From contig CALSTU010000001.1 in assembly GCA_943789355.1 (NCBI GenBank), positions 1 through 64,000 on the forward strand: 64,000 nucleotides of DNA, read 5' to 3'. Source of the stretch: UBA7430 sp002478765 (GTDB lineage: Bacteria > Bacteroidota > Bacteroidia > Flavobacteriales > UBA7430). The position numbers and the translations under genes were made by a program. Position 1 is the stretch's first letter, and each line of letters begins with the position of its first letter. The notes beneath the pieces are model-generated. The model saw only the letters and a program-made list of their open reading frames with translations, ran no database searches and was not told the DNA's origin. Shown piece by piece: positions 8,492 to 18,451 of the stretch.

Positions 8492-11400
8492 ATGAAATAC
8501 TTGTTTGCTGCATTCGTTTTCCTGATTGCTATGTCGTCTCACGCACAGTGTGCGTTGGAGGTCTCTGCTTCCACAAATTTATGTTTGTCCAGTGAATCTA
8601 CCACCAGTATTGGTTTAAGCGTTAGCAGTGAAGCTGACTGGGATATATCACCCAAAGAGGGGGTTGTGGCTGCCATTGTAGAAGGCTCGGGTGGAAAAGC
8701 GTACTACGCAACATTTGAAAACCCTGGAGATTACCAAATCACGATCAAATCTCTGACTTGTTCTGAGGAGTATAACTTTACGGTTCATCCAAAAGTTGAG
8801 ATCACGACCAACATCAAATCGGACTATTATCTATGCAATGAAATCATTGATCTCGATTTTGAAATTGAAAACACCAATGATTTTATTTCGAACACTTGGG
8901 ATTTTGAAAACGTACTCACCAGTACAGCTTCTTTAAATTTATCTTTTACAGAGCCTGTTCAAAAAGAGGTTTTGCTGCGTGTTACGGATCAGAATGGATG
9001 TTATGATAAAAAAACTTTTGCATTTACCGTTAATGAAGGGCCTGTTCTTGAGACGATTACCACCGAACGAATCGCCACCCAAGAGGGTTGTGTGGATGCG
9101 GGTCTTGATTACATGCTTGAATTTTCTCATGAGTCGAGTTATTCAAACAGCAATGTAGATCCCATACAATTTCCTATTCAAACGAGTGCCAAGGGCAACA
9201 TACTCAGTGAGTCTTTTTCCATTCCCTTGTCAATTTCTTTTGAGAACAGCGAGTGCATCATAGATACTCAATTGGATTACAGCCACGACATCGCGCATGA
9301 AGTTCGTTTCGAAACGAGTTACGATGGTGTTTTGTGCTCGGACGAAACCATTACCTTGTTGAACACCAGTACCCACAAGTCGGATGCCTCTAATTTTAGC
9401 TGGTCGGGAATCCCAGCTGGAGCCGTGGCATCATCCAACGCCAATGCCATCACTTTTACACCAGCTTCGGAAGGAGATTACACCGTTGGCCTCAATCATA
9501 CGGGGATCTGTCCTTCTGATTATTCAATTCCGCTGAATGTGCGTTTTGATTATATAGAACCTGTTTTGTCGGAGAATATCAATCGGTTTACTTGCGATTT
9601 TTCACTTCCCATAGAATTGTCTGACAATACGGAACTTGCCAATCAAAGAAATGATTACAATTACCTGTGGACGATAATACCAGAAAATAGAGCTTGGGAT
9701 AACTCTGAAACCCTATCAAGTACCAATTCTTCCCCATCACTAGTGCTTTCCTCTACAAAGGCTCAGGCCTACGATCTTACATTACGTATTGAAAATAGCG
9801 CAAGCGGTTGTTCAGGAAGTAAAACGTTCAACAATCATTTGTCTATCGGAGGTCTTGTTGCGGAGATTAATTCAGGCACGACACTTTATTGCGGATTAAA
9901 ACAGATCAATACGGCTGATTTGACCCCAATGAATAAAGTGAATGGTGTTGACTACAATTGGTCGTTCAAACAAAACAATACAGAGCAAGCATCAAGCAAT
10001 TCCTTTTCCGGTTTGATTCAATTGGATGAATTTGGTGCCTACGATGTTTCGCTGAATGTAAAGTCAGCGGAAGGCTGCGAGTCTTCGGATTCTGCGGAAG
10101 ACTTGATTGTATTTAATGAATACACGACTTCAATTAATACACCACCCAATAATATTTGCTTCAATGGTGAACAAACGGTCTCTCAAGAATTTACAGCCAA
10201 TACGGTACCTGCAACGACAGCCAATCCATATGTAGCTCGTTCTGAGTCGTGGGAATTGACCTTACCCAATGGAAGCAAAGAGCAACTCATTTCGAGCCTT
10301 CCCTTTGAAACCATAAATTCTTTAGAATCTGTAGAATCAAAAACTTCGTACAATTTTACCATTCCCGGTTCTTACACCCTTACGTATTCCATCACTTTTG
10401 ACGGATCTAATGAGGTGTGTGATTACCAAGACTCCAAGACTTTTGATGTAGGTTTGGATGCTGAAATTACCGAGCCGTCGGTCATTTGTGTGGGTAAAGA
10501 ATTTGAGGTCTCACTCGATACCGACAATGCCTCAAACGCTTATCAATACGATTGGACGGCAAGCTCAGGTTTAACTTTAGAAAACGCATCTTCTGCATCA
10601 CCTAAAGTAAGTGCGCTTAGTCAGCCTACACAAACTACACAAGAAATTTCCTTGAGATTGACAAATTCTGAAGGTTGTTGGACAGAAGCCTCAAAAAACA
10701 TTGAGGTATACGATGTGGTCGCCGATTTTAACGTATCAACCCCCATTCTCTATTGTTCGGGTCAAGACGTAGAACTATCCAGCTTAAATAACAATCGAAT
10801 TGACAATTGGACTTGGCTGATCGAAGAAACCAATTCAATTACAAATCAGACGAATTTTGACCCATATTACACCCATACATTCTCTGATGTTGGTCAATCG
10901 CTTGTGAGTTTAACGGTTGTCTCTCAAGAAGGTTGTGAGGATACGAAAAGCATTGAAAACGCTGTTTTAACAAACACTTTCACCAGCAATATAGAACCAG
11001 TGCCCGACAATATTTGTTTCAATGGAGCTCAAAGTATAACGCAAGAATTTACATCCAACACAGTTCCCGATTTTGAGAATTTCAGTTTTTTTGCAATCAA
11101 AGAATATTGGGAGTTGATATTGCCGGATGGTCGTGTTGAAATACTTAGCACAACAGCACAATCTTTTACGCCATTCATACAATCGACTTCATCTTACAAC
11201 TTTACGGTTACGGGAGAATATACCATCAGATACACATTTACTTATGAAGTAGCTAATGAGTTGTGTACGTATCAAGATTCGCAGAATTTCTTTATTGGTT
11301 TGAATACTGAAATCATTTCACCAGAGGCGGTTTGTGACGGTGAAGATTTCGAGGTTTCCATTCGTCAAAGATCCTCAGCAGATGAAGCCAACACTTATCA

Positions 11401-14400
11401 GTGGAGTGTGGGTGAGGGCTTGTCCCTTAGCGATCCCTTTTCAGCAAATCCAACGGTTAGCATCGACGAATTGTTTGGTGGCGATTCTCAAATCAATTTG
11501 ATTTTAAACAATCCTAATGGATGTACTGCAGATCTTACAAAAGCTGTTGAGGTATACGAGGTCTCAGCAGATTTTTCGGCTTCGGATTCTATTCTTTATT
11601 GCAATGGAGATCAAGTCGTGTTTGAGAGTTTGAACAACAACCGAATAAATACCTGGGAATGGTCTGTTCAAGAGCCCAATACAACACTTAGTAATATCGA
11701 TGGGGCTTCCATGATTACTCATCCATTTACCGAAGTTGGTTTTTCTGATGTCAGCTTAAAAGTCACTTCACCTGAAGGATGTACGGATACTAAGATTTAC
11801 AATGATTTGGTTTTGTTAAACAATTACAACACATCCATTGATCCCATTCCCGATAATATATGTTTTAACGGCGATGAACGAGTTCGTCAGGATTTTACAG
11901 CAAGGACCATTCCAGAGTTTGAGGGTTATGATTATCGGGTACTGAGCCAATTGTGGGAATTGACGCTTCCGGATGGCTCGAAAATACCACTCAGCGCAAA
12001 CAGCAATCTGCTGCCCGGAGAAGTCATTTCAGATGCTTTGGTCTCTAATTCCTCTTATGATTTTGAGCTTCCGGGCTTATACATTTTAAATTACAGCATA
12101 AGTATTGATGGATTGATTGATAATTGTTTGTTTGAGGACTCTAAAACATTTCGTGTGGGTGTTGAAGCAGAAATTGAGCGTCCCATAGCAGTCTGTTGGG
12201 GTGAAGTTTTTGAAGTTTCCTTGACTCAAGACAATTTCTCAGATTCTTACGACTACTTATGGCTCCCAGGCCCTGGATTAATTGTTGACGATGCGTCCAA
12301 ACAATCCCCAGTATTTAACACAACTTCATCAGAAGATTCTAAATTAAGCTTAAGACTTACCAATGCCGAAGGATGTTGGATTGAGGATGCTGTGGATGTA
12401 GAAGTTAGCCAAGTGGTTGCAGACTTTAGCGCTTCGGATTCTTTACTTCTTTGCAGTGCTCAAGAATTTGAACTTACGAGCTTAAATAATGACAATATTG
12501 AGTCTTGGCAATGGCAACTTTTTGTTCATGATGAGGATGCGATACTTCTGGATAAAAGTTCGAATGATGCAGCCCCGAGTTTTTCTCTTGAGCCCCTAAC
12601 GGCCTATGGAGTTTCCTTAAAGACAACCAACAATATAGGTTGTACGGATCGCATCTATCGTGACTCGGTCGTTGTTGTGGATGATCTGGATTTGACGATT
12701 GAAGATGTCGATGGCGCGGTTTGTTTTGACGGTAAGTCAACGATAGATAAACAGTACCGCATCAAGTATCAATCGGTACTAAATAGCGCTGTCAATGTTA
12801 CCGATTTCAATTGGTCGATTAATCCCAATATCGCTTTTATTGTAGATCAAGAAAACATTCGATTTACTGTTGATGAGCCCAATGTTTATGAGCTTACTTG
12901 TGAATTGATTGTTGATAGTGGCGATGAAGACCCTTGTGTTTTCCAAACAACGAAAAAAATACAATTGGGTGTCAAAGCAGATTTAACGGTGCCAGAGATT
13001 GTATGCGTGGGAGAGAGTTTCTCAATCAGTGCCGATGTATCTATTGGGATCAGTGATGCTTCCGTCTTCAATTGGATTTCCAATGATGACTTTCGTATTG
13101 AAAACCCACAAGAATTAGATACATACATAACGGCTACGGACTCATCAGCGATCAATCAAACGGTTTTTTACCCACTTAGTCTAAGCGTAACAAATGATTT
13201 GGGTTGTAGCCTCCAAAAAGATACAACGATTGAAGTGTACCGTGTATTTGCTGATTTCGAGGCAACCAACACGGGTGATGTTTGCGCTTTTAAACCCGTT
13301 AATTTGAACAGCCTAAATAACGATTACATAACTTCCTATTCCTGGACATCACTGGGTAAGGATTACCTAGGAGAAGATCTTCCGGACCCGATATCTTCCA
13401 ATGAGGCTTCGGTCGTTGATTTTTTCTATACAGAAATGGGCATTTATGATGTGTCATTGGAGATTAACTCGGTTCACGGTTGTACAGATAAGACGACTAA
13501 AAACAGCCTCTATGAAGTTAAGAGACCCTATCCTAAATTCACCCTAGAAAGTGATTACGGCTGTGACGGAGCCACCGTAAAAATTATTGACGATTCGGAG
13601 TTTTCCTCAGACATAAAATTTCAGTTTCTTTCATACGACCCTAACACCGACGTTCTCGGAACAAAAGTATACGATTCCGTTAATTATGATTTGAATGAAA
13701 CCAATGAAATTGAGTTTTCATTTCCGTACACCAAAACTCAAGAATTATCTTTTGAGTATCCAATCGTATTGAATGCTTTATTGGGCCAATGTGCTGCAAG
13801 TTTTAAAGACACCGTTACAATATATCCGAACCCTGTTCTTGATATTTCAGTATCGGATTCTATTGGTTGCCCTCCATTTGATGTGAATTTTGTTAACAAC
13901 AGTTCTTTTTTTGATGTCAATCTTTCTACCTATTCATGGAATTATGGAGATGGATCTTTTGATCCCGATTATCAAGGTGAATACATTTACAATGATGTTG
14001 GAACATACGGCGTTTCCCACAGCATAACATCTGAGAGCGGATGTGTTTCAGACACTTTAATACCGGAGAGAATTAAAGTTTTTGACAATCCCATTGCTTC
14101 CTTCGAATACGCTACTTCTGATCTCTGTTTCAACGCACCGCTTGTCGATTTTAATAACAATTCAACTTTTGAAACAGATTCAATTTCTTCGTTATGGGTA
14201 CTTAATTCGGATTCTTCCTTGTTCGATTACAAATCGGTATATGTTTTAGAATTCGATTCCTCAAGTGTTTACGACATCGAGCTCGTCGTAACCGACATGC
14301 GTGGTTGTTATGATGACACCGTTCAGTCCGTTGAGATCGTTGTATTGAATGACTCAGTCACAAGACCTGAGATATCATTCGTTAGTGTTGAAAAGGGGGG

Positions 14401-15724
14401 TGTGGATGTTTTTTGGACCGTAGATTCTTTAGACAGCAATTTTCAGTCGTTGAACATTCACCATCGTTCTCAGACCAATCCATGGAAAACCATCGCCAAC
14501 GCTGATGATTTTACTTACAATTACCTTCACGATTCAATGAATAAATATGAAGTCAATCAATACAGTATTTTGCAATTCGACAGCTGTGGTTACTTTTCGG
14601 ATACTTCTTTAGCGCATTCGACAATATTGCTAGAAACAGAAAGCAACAATTTCCAAACCATGGATTTAAATTGGACGCCTTATGTGGGGTGGGGCAAGGT
14701 TTTACGTTACAACATTTACAGATCAGATGAAGGTTCTAAGTACCGTCTTATCGATAAGGTTTCAGGAGAAATGACATCTTATTTGGACACGAACCTATGC
14801 AACATCAGCTATACATATTACGTAGAAGCTCTAAACGAAAATGGAGATTATCGATCAAATTCAAACGTCAGTTTACCCAAAGAACCTTTGTTTGTTGATT
14901 TCAACAAGCCTTTAAATTTAGTGCGAACTACTGTTGGTAACGACAAGCTCTTGCTCACGGAATGGGATGAATTTTACAATCATGAAATGACGTTTTACAA
15001 CATAGACCGTTGGGATGCTTATTTCGGATGGATATACGAGTACTCTATTTCCAAAGATTCACTTTTTTACGATTTAAATGCCGATAGTAAAAGTAGAAAT
15101 TACAAGTATCGGGTGTCTTATGCGGATGAATGTGGCAATCAGGGGCCGCGAAGTGGGGTAGGGTCTAACATACTTTTAGAAGGAAAGCAGTTTCCGGATT
15201 GTTATTCCATGTCCTGGAATACATATGAAGCCTGGACCGAAGGTGTTGAAGGTTATACATTACAATATTACAATAGCGCGGACAGTGCTTACGTAAATTT
15301 GAAAAATTTACCGATCACAACGCTTACGTATACCGATGATGATTTGATTAAGAACGGTATTGACACCAGTTATTGTTACCGAGTCATTGCCCGAAGTACG
15401 GAGGGAAATTACAGCATATCAAACAGCCTTTGTTTTATTCCTTCTCCAAAAGAATATTTCCCAAATGCATTCACGCCGGATGGGGATGGTTTGAACGACT
15501 ATTATTCTTATTCTGGATTGTTTGGCAAGACTATTGAAGTTCATATATACGATCGTTGGGGGAGCCCCGTTTACTCCAGCAAAGAGCTTGATTTTACATG
15601 GGATGGAACGTATCATAATTCCGGAAACCCATGCCCAACAGGAACCTATATTTTAGAATTTGAGTTGATAGGATTCGACGGCACCGTTGTGAGAGACCAA
15701 TCAACGATTGTACTTTACCGCTAA
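8492..15724 (+). CDS. Giant T9SS type B multi-repeat surface protein (2410 aa)
   Basis: A signal peptide (MKYLFAAFVFLIAMSSHAQ) is followed by a long array of Ig/PKD-like modules. Four successive blocks of about 285 residues begin near 10140, 10990, 11840 and 12700, each marked by (N)ICFNG or VCFDG, a WEL.LP.G motif in the first three, an ICVG/VCDG motif and a LNN(N/D) motif. A clearer PKD module (SWNYGDG) lies around 13930. FN3-like modules occupy about 14390-15420. The type B sorting domain closes the protein (PNAFTPDGDGLNDYY, IYDRWGSPVYSS, TWDGTYHN). Size and architecture suggest an adhesin or a cell-surface fibre; the ligand is unknown. Confidence 0.88.
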   Translation: MKYLFAAFVFLIAMSSHAQCALEVSASTNLCLSSESTTSIGLSVSSEADWDISPKEGVVAAIVEGSGGKAYYATFENPGDYQITIKSLTCSEEYNFTVHPKVEITTNIKSDYYLCNEIIDLDFEIENTNDFISNTWDFENVLTSTASLNLSFTEPVQKEVLLRVTDQNGCYDKKTFAFTVNEGPVLETITTERIATQEGCVDAGLDYMLEFSHESSYSNSNVDPIQFPIQTSAKGNILSESFSIPLSISFENSECIIDTQLDYSHDIAHEVRFETSYDGVLCSDETITLLNTSTHKSDASNFSWSGIPAGAVASSNANAITFTPASEGDYTVGLNHTGICPSDYSIPLNVRFDYIEPVLSENINRFTCDFSLPIELSDNTELANQRNDYNYLWTIIPENRAWDNSETLSSTNSSPSLVLSSTKAQAYDLTLRIENSASGCSGSKTFNNHLSIGGLVAEINSGTTLYCGLKQINTADLTPMNKVNGVDYNWSFKQNNTEQASSNSFSGLIQLDEFGAYDVSLNVKSAEGCESSDSAEDLIVFNEYTTSINTPPNNICFNGEQTVSQEFTANTVPATTANPYVARSESWELTLPNGSKEQLISSLPFETINSLESVESKTSYNFTIPGSYTLTYSITFDGSNEVCDYQDSKTFDVGLDAEITEPSVICVGKEFEVSLDTDNASNAYQYDWTASSGLTLENASSASPKVSALSQPTQTTQEISLRLTNSEGCWTEASKNIEVYDVVADFNVSTPILYCSGQDVELSSLNNNRIDNWTWLIEETNSITNQTNFDPYYTHTFSDVGQSLVSLTVVSQEGCEDTKSIENAVLTNTFTSNIEPVPDNICFNGAQSITQEFTSNTVPDFENFSFFAIKEYWELILPDGRVEILSTTAQSFTPFIQSTSSYNFTVTGEYTIRYTFTYEVANELCTYQDSQNFFIGLNTEIISPEAVCDGEDFEVSIRQRSSADEANTYQWSVGEGLSLSDPFSANPTVSIDELFGGDSQINLILNNPNGCTADLTKAVEVYEVSADFSASDSILYCNGDQVVFESLNNNRINTWEWSVQEPNTTLSNIDGASMITHPFTEVGFSDVSLKVTSPEGCTDTKIYNDLVLLNNYNTSIDPIPDNICFNGDERVRQDFTARTIPEFEGYDYRVLSQLWELTLPDGSKIPLSANSNLLPGEVISDALVSNSSYDFELPGLYILNYSISIDGLIDNCLFEDSKTFRVGVEAEIERPIAVCWGEVFEVSLTQDNFSDSYDYLWLPGPGLIVDDASKQSPVFNTTSSEDSKLSLRLTNAEGCWIEDAVDVEVSQVVADFSASDSLLLCSAQEFELTSLNNDNIESWQWQLFVHDEDAILLDKSSNDAAPSFSLEPLTAYGVSLKTTNNIGCTDRIYRDSVVVVDDLDLTIEDVDGAVCFDGKSTIDKQYRIKYQSVLNSAVNVTDFNWSINPNIAFIVDQENIRFTVDEPNVYELTCELIVDSGDEDPCVFQTTKKIQLGVKADLTVPEIVCVGESFSISADVSIGISDASVFNWISNDDFRIENPQELDTYITATDSSAINQTVFYPLSLSVTNDLGCSLQKDTTIEVYRVFADFEATNTGDVCAFKPVNLNSLNNDYITSYSWTSLGKDYLGEDLPDPISSNEASVVDFFYTEMGIYDVSLEINSVHGCTDKTTKNSLYEVKRPYPKFTLESDYGCDGATVKIIDDSEFSSDIKFQFLSYDPNTDVLGTKVYDSVNYDLNETNEIEFSFPYTKTQELSFEYPIVLNALLGQCAASFKDTVTIYPNPVLDISVSDSIGCPPFDVNFVNNSSFFDVNLSTYSWNYGDGSFDPDYQGEYIYNDVGTYGVSHSITSESGCVSDTLIPERIKVFDNPIASFEYATSDLCFNAPLVDFNNNSTFETDSISSLWVLNSDSSLFDYKSVYVLEFDSSSVYDIELVVTDMRGCYDDTVQSVEIVVLNDSVTRPEISFVSVEKGGVDVFWTVDSLDSNFQSLNIHHRSQTNPWKTIANADDFTYNYLHDSMNKYEVNQYSILQFDSCGYFSDTSLAHSTILLETESNNFQTMDLNWTPYVGWGKVLRYNIYRSDEGSKYRLIDKVSGEMTSYLDTNLCNISYTYYVEALNENGDYRSNSNVSLPKEPLFVDFNKPLNLVRTTVGNDKLLLTEWDEFYNHEMTFYNIDRWDAYFGWIYEYSISKDSLFYDLNADSKSRNYKYRVSYADECGNQGPRSGVGSNILLEGKQFPDCYSMSWNTYEAWTEGVEGYTLQYYNSADSAYVNLKNLPITTLTYTDDDLIKNGIDTSYCYRVIARSTEGNYSISNSLCFIPSPKEYFPNAFTPDGDGLNDYYSYSGLFGKTIEVHIYDRWGSPVYSSKELDFTWDGTYHNSGNPCPTGTYILEFELIGFDGTVVRDQSTIVLYR
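10138..13560 (+). repeat. Four about 285-residue tandem blocks in the giant surface protein
   Basis: The FNG/FDG signature codons recur at about 10151, 11010, 11854 and 12717, spacings of about 845-863 bases. The DNA has diverged (synonymous changes and short indels), so this is an old duplication, unlike the 72-bp repeats at 182-685. Block four is the most divergent. Confidence 0.75.
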
Positions 15725-15764
15725 CTTATTTATACCGTAATTTCAGATATTAAAGTGACCACCG

Positions 15765-15980
15765 ATGAGAAAAGAATACAAAGTAGAAGTGATCAAAGAA
15801 AATGCAATTAGTTCTCTGCTATTGGGTGCAAGTAAAATGCCCGTTCAAAAAATGGAAGAAGTCATGAACCGTTATGGGCGAGAAGGATGGGACGTATGTT
15901 TTCAGGTTATCGAGCAACATCGTTTATTTTTCTTTTGGACACGCGAGGCTGCTGTAATTACATTTTCTAGAAACATATAA
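15765..15980 (+). CDS. Small DUF4177-like protein
   Basis: The 71-residue protein starts RKEYKVEVIKE and contains MEEVMNRYGREGWDVCFQV, the EYKV... / GxEGW(E/D) pattern characteristic of DUF4177. Such proteins are short, single-domain, soluble and of unknown function. No signal peptide or membrane segment is visible. It sits 40 bp after the giant surface protein and ends at a strong terminator, so it may be the last gene of that transcript. Confidence 0.7.
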   Translation: MRKEYKVEVIKENAISSLLLGASKMPVQKMEEVMNRYGREGWDVCFQVIEQHRLFFFWTREAAVITFSRNI

Positions 15981-16012
15981 AAAAAAGCCACCCGTGTGGG
16001 TGGCTTTTTTTT
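15981..16012. terminator. Bidirectional terminator
   Basis: A run of A, GCCACCC, GTGT loop, GGGTGGC and a run of T form a symmetric hairpin between the convergent DUF4177 and NYN genes. The A/T tails on both sides allow it to work in both directions. Confidence 0.9.
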
Positions 16013-16025
16013 GATGTGTTGGGTT

Positions 16026-16829
16026 TTATAAGCTGAACGTGTTTTGACTCTTTCGGTAGGACTCTCTACAATCAAAGCAATAGTAATAAGGTTCGGACCA
16101 AGTGGTTTCTTCCTCTTTGCCACAATTGTTACATGTTCTCAATTGAGCTCTTGAGTCATTTTCACGACAACCAGAACAATAAAAATCTGCCCCGTGCCAA
16201 TTGGTCATTTCTTCATTGCCACAACTCATGCACTCTCTAAAATGTTCATGACGGTCTAGTTTCAAAGTCTCTAGGTGATCATCTAAATAGAGGACTGGAT
16301 AATCCAATAATGCAGTACGGGTACGAAGTCGGGTATCTTGTGTTTGTTTGATTCCAATCAAAAGAATTCGTTTCCCAAGCATTCTCGCACGTTTAATCAT
16401 TGAGATGTAGTCTGGATCACCTAAAGCAATCGCAGCAATGTCGTATGACGTGTTTAAGCCTGCATTATAAAGCAATGAAGAAGCTAAAGCAATAGGAAGC
16501 GAGTTGTTTTGAGGTTTGGACAACTCATCATCTTGGTAATCAACTTCAAAAACATCAGTTACGAAGTAACATTCTTCTTTTAAGTATTTGTAGAAAGCTT
16601 TTTGTTTGCTGGGTGCGAATCCTGGTTTGTTTACAGGCATTGTGCCGTAAAAGTAGGTTCTAACAATATCTACGTCAATGGTTAGGTTATTGAGTAGGTG
16701 TTCTTGTATAATCAGAGAAATCTTTTTGTAGTCGATATCATAATCCGCTTCTCCGTATGCTTCAATCAAGTGTTTTTTATTGTGGAACATCCACGAACCA
16801 TCGATGTATACGTGTGTTTTAACAGACAT
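16026..16829 (-). CDS. NYN (LabA/DUF88-like) domain protein with two C-terminal zinc ribbons
   Basis: Residues about 1-190 have the NYN/PIN-like fold signature: YIDGSWMFHN with the first acidic residue, and IALGDPDYISMIKRARMLGKRI with the second acidic cluster. This is the metal-dependent RNase family that includes LabA. Residues about 198-262 carry two four-Cys ribbons, CMSCGNEE...YCSGCRE and CNNCGKEE...YCFDCRE, likely binding zinc and contributing nucleic-acid or protein contacts. A TAnnTTTG element (16890-16897, minus strand) lies about 60 bp upstream. RNA processing or decay is inferred from the family; the target is unknown. Confidence 0.82.
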   Translation of the reverse strand: MSVKTHVYIDGSWMFHNKKHLIEAYGEADYDIDYKKISLIIQEHLLNNLTIDVDIVRTYFYGTMPVNKPGFAPSKQKAFYKYLKEECYFVTDVFEVDYQDDELSKPQNNSLPIALASSLLYNAGLNTSYDIAAIALGDPDYISMIKRARMLGKRILLIGIKQTQDTRLRTRTALLDYPVLYLDDHLETLKLDRHEHFRECMSCGNEEMTNWHGADFYCSGCRENDSRAQLRTCNNCGKEEETTWSEPYYYCFDCRESYRKSQNTFSL

Positions 16830-17136
16830 AAAGTGTGGGGCGTTTTTCGTTTATATTAATTTATCTAATCATCATCATTAAATACATTGCAAATTTAACA
16901 CTATTTTTAGTGACTAAAAAATTAAACAAAAAATTAATTATTGACATATAGCAATTTATAGTTTTTACTTTACTGTAGAGATGTGTTTGAATCTATGATT
17001 GAAGGAAAATTAATAAGGATGATGAATGTTAATTTAGCGCTATCCACAGTTTGCTCAATCGCTTCCATGAGGATGTAGTTCACAGGGAATTTTCCAAAAG
17101 CGTATTTTTTCTATTAATAAGCCTATTTTTGCAAGG
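16830..17136. other. Divergent promoter region
   Basis: No gene is visible. A TAnnTTTG -7 element for the NYN gene lies at 16890-16897 (minus strand), next to a perfect palindrome CACTA-TTTT-TAGTG at 16899-16912 that could be an operator. The right end carries a TAnnTTTG element for the phosphatase gene (17124-17131). Confidence 0.4.
17124..17131 (+). promoter_or_regulatory. Bacteroidota -7 element, near-leaderless
   Basis: TATTTTTG fits TAnnTTTG and ends only 5 bp before the ATG at 17137. If functional, transcription would start almost at the start codon, giving an mRNA with little or no 5' untranslated region. No clear TTG -33 element is visible. Confidence 0.4.
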
Positions 17137-17619
17137 ATGAAAAAAGTTGTTTTTTTAGACCGAGATGGTGTGATCAACCGAGAGATCGGTACTTATGTTT
17201 TTCAATTCAAAAACTTCGTATTGAATGAGGGGTTGGAGAAAGCCTTGTTGTATTGGGATAAAAAAGGTTATTCTTTTGCGATAGTAACCAATCAAGGAGG
17301 AATATCTAAGCAATTGTACAAACATCAGGATGTAGAACAATTACATGTTTTCTTAAGAGATTGGTTCAGTCGACTAGGCCTTAATTTACTCGCAATTTCT
17401 TATTGTCCCCATCACGATGCATATGAGTCTTGTATTTGTAGGAAGCCAAATTCGCTGATGCTTGAAAAGATGATTGCTCGGTTTGATGTTGCTGTCAATG
17501 ATTCGTTTTTAATCGGAGACAGTCCCAGGGACATAGAAGCTGCAAAGGCTGTAGGTCTTCGTGGATTTTTAATTGATGCCAATTCAAATTTAAATGATTT
17601 AATACGATCAAATGATTAA
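17137..17619 (+). CDS. HAD-IIIA phosphatase, GmhB-like
   Basis: The 160-residue protein has HAD motif I FLDRDGVIN (nucleophile plus acid/base Asp), motif II in VTNQGG, and motif IV GDSPRDIEAA. CPHH..........CICRKP forms the Cys/His zinc-binding loop typical of D-glycero-D-manno-heptose-1,7-bisphosphate 7-phosphatase and the HisB N-terminal domain. A stand-alone protein of this size with the zinc loop is usually GmhB, acting in ADP-heptose synthesis for lipopolysaccharide core. No other heptose gene is nearby, so a related sugar phosphate is possible. It overlaps the next gene by 8 bases. Confidence 0.8.
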   Translation: MKKVVFLDRDGVINREIGTYVFQFKNFVLNEGLEKALLYWDKKGYSFAIVTNQGGISKQLYKHQDVEQLHVFLRDWFSRLGLNLLAISYCPHHDAYESCICRKPNSLMLEKMIARFDVAVNDSFLIGDSPRDIEAAKAVGLRGFLIDANSNLNDLIRSND

Positions 17620-18451
17620 TAAAAACGGAACGCTTGTCTCTAATGAAGAGCCTATATTCAATGCAGGAAATAGAGGTTTTTTGTATGCTGATCGAATATT
17701 TGAGACCATTCGATACCAAAACGGACGTCTCTTGTTTTGGGAAGACCATTATTTTAGAATGATGGGTGGGGCTTGTATACTTAGAATGGACATTCCTATA
17801 CACTTGAATATGGATTTTATGGAAGAAGAAATTCTTAAAACCATTGATGCATGTAACTTGAAATCTTCTTGCGCTCGAATTCGCCTTTCTTTATATCGTG
17901 AAGACGGAGGATTTTACCTTCCTACCGACAATACGCTTACCTATTTGATAGAAGTTAACGAGATTGAACAATTGTCCACATCCTTAAATGATGTGGGTTT
18001 GTCAATTGATGTTTTTCACGATCATTTAAAGCCCAAACAAGCTTTATCCAGTTTCAAAGGTGGGAATTCCATCATCAGTGTTTTATCGTCAATATTCGCC
18101 AATGAAAACGGTCTTGATGAAGCGATTATTTTGAATTCTGAATCACACATGTGTGAAACTTCCGCTTCAAACCTGTTTGTTGTAAAAGACAAGACGCTAC
18201 TTACGCCGCCTTTAGCTTCTGGATGTGTCGATGGCATCTATCGCAAGCAGCTTATAGAATATGGGGAATCATGGGGTTTTGACGTTCAGGAAAAAGACAT
18301 GAAAACTTTTGAGCTCATTACTGCAGATGAAGTCTTTCTTACCAATTCAATAAAAGGTGTGCAGTGGGTGAAGTCCTACAAAAATAAGACCTATGGAAAC
18401 AGTCGGGTCAAAGAGATCCATCGAGGATTTACAAAATTATTAACTGCTTAA
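17612..18451 (+). CDS. Class IV PLP aminotransferase (PabC/BCAT-like)
   Basis: This is a 279-residue fold-type IV enzyme. The N-terminal region RGFLYADRIFETIRYQNG is typical of the family. SSFKGGN contains the likely PLP Lys, and ETSASNLFVVKD holds the conserved Glu that contacts the pyridine nitrogen. The family covers branched-chain aminotransferase, D-amino-acid transaminase and 4-amino-4-deoxychorismate lyase (PabC). Length and the nearby folP gene make PabC (p-aminobenzoate for folate) attractive, but the substrate cannot be fixed from sequence alone. It overlaps the preceding phosphatase (ATGATTAA) and converges with yqgE. Confidence 0.8.
   Translation: MINKNGTLVSNEEPIFNAGNRGFLYADRIFETIRYQNGRLLFWEDHYFRMMGGACILRMDIPIHLNMDFMEEEILKTIDACNLKSSCARIRLSLYREDGGFYLPTDNTLTYLIEVNEIEQLSTSLNDVGLSIDVFHDHLKPKQALSSFKGGNSIISVLSSIFANENGLDEAIILNSESHMCETSASNLFVVKDKTLLTPPLASGCVDGIYRKQLIEYGESWGFDVQEKDMKTFELITADEVFLTNSIKGVQWVKSYKNKTYGNSRVKEIHRGFTKLLTA

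Noticed and set aside
17043..17053. CTATCCACA as a DnaA box (replication origin)
   Set aside because: Only one site with one mismatch was seen; there is no cluster, no dnaA/dnaN and no AT-rich unwinding element pattern.
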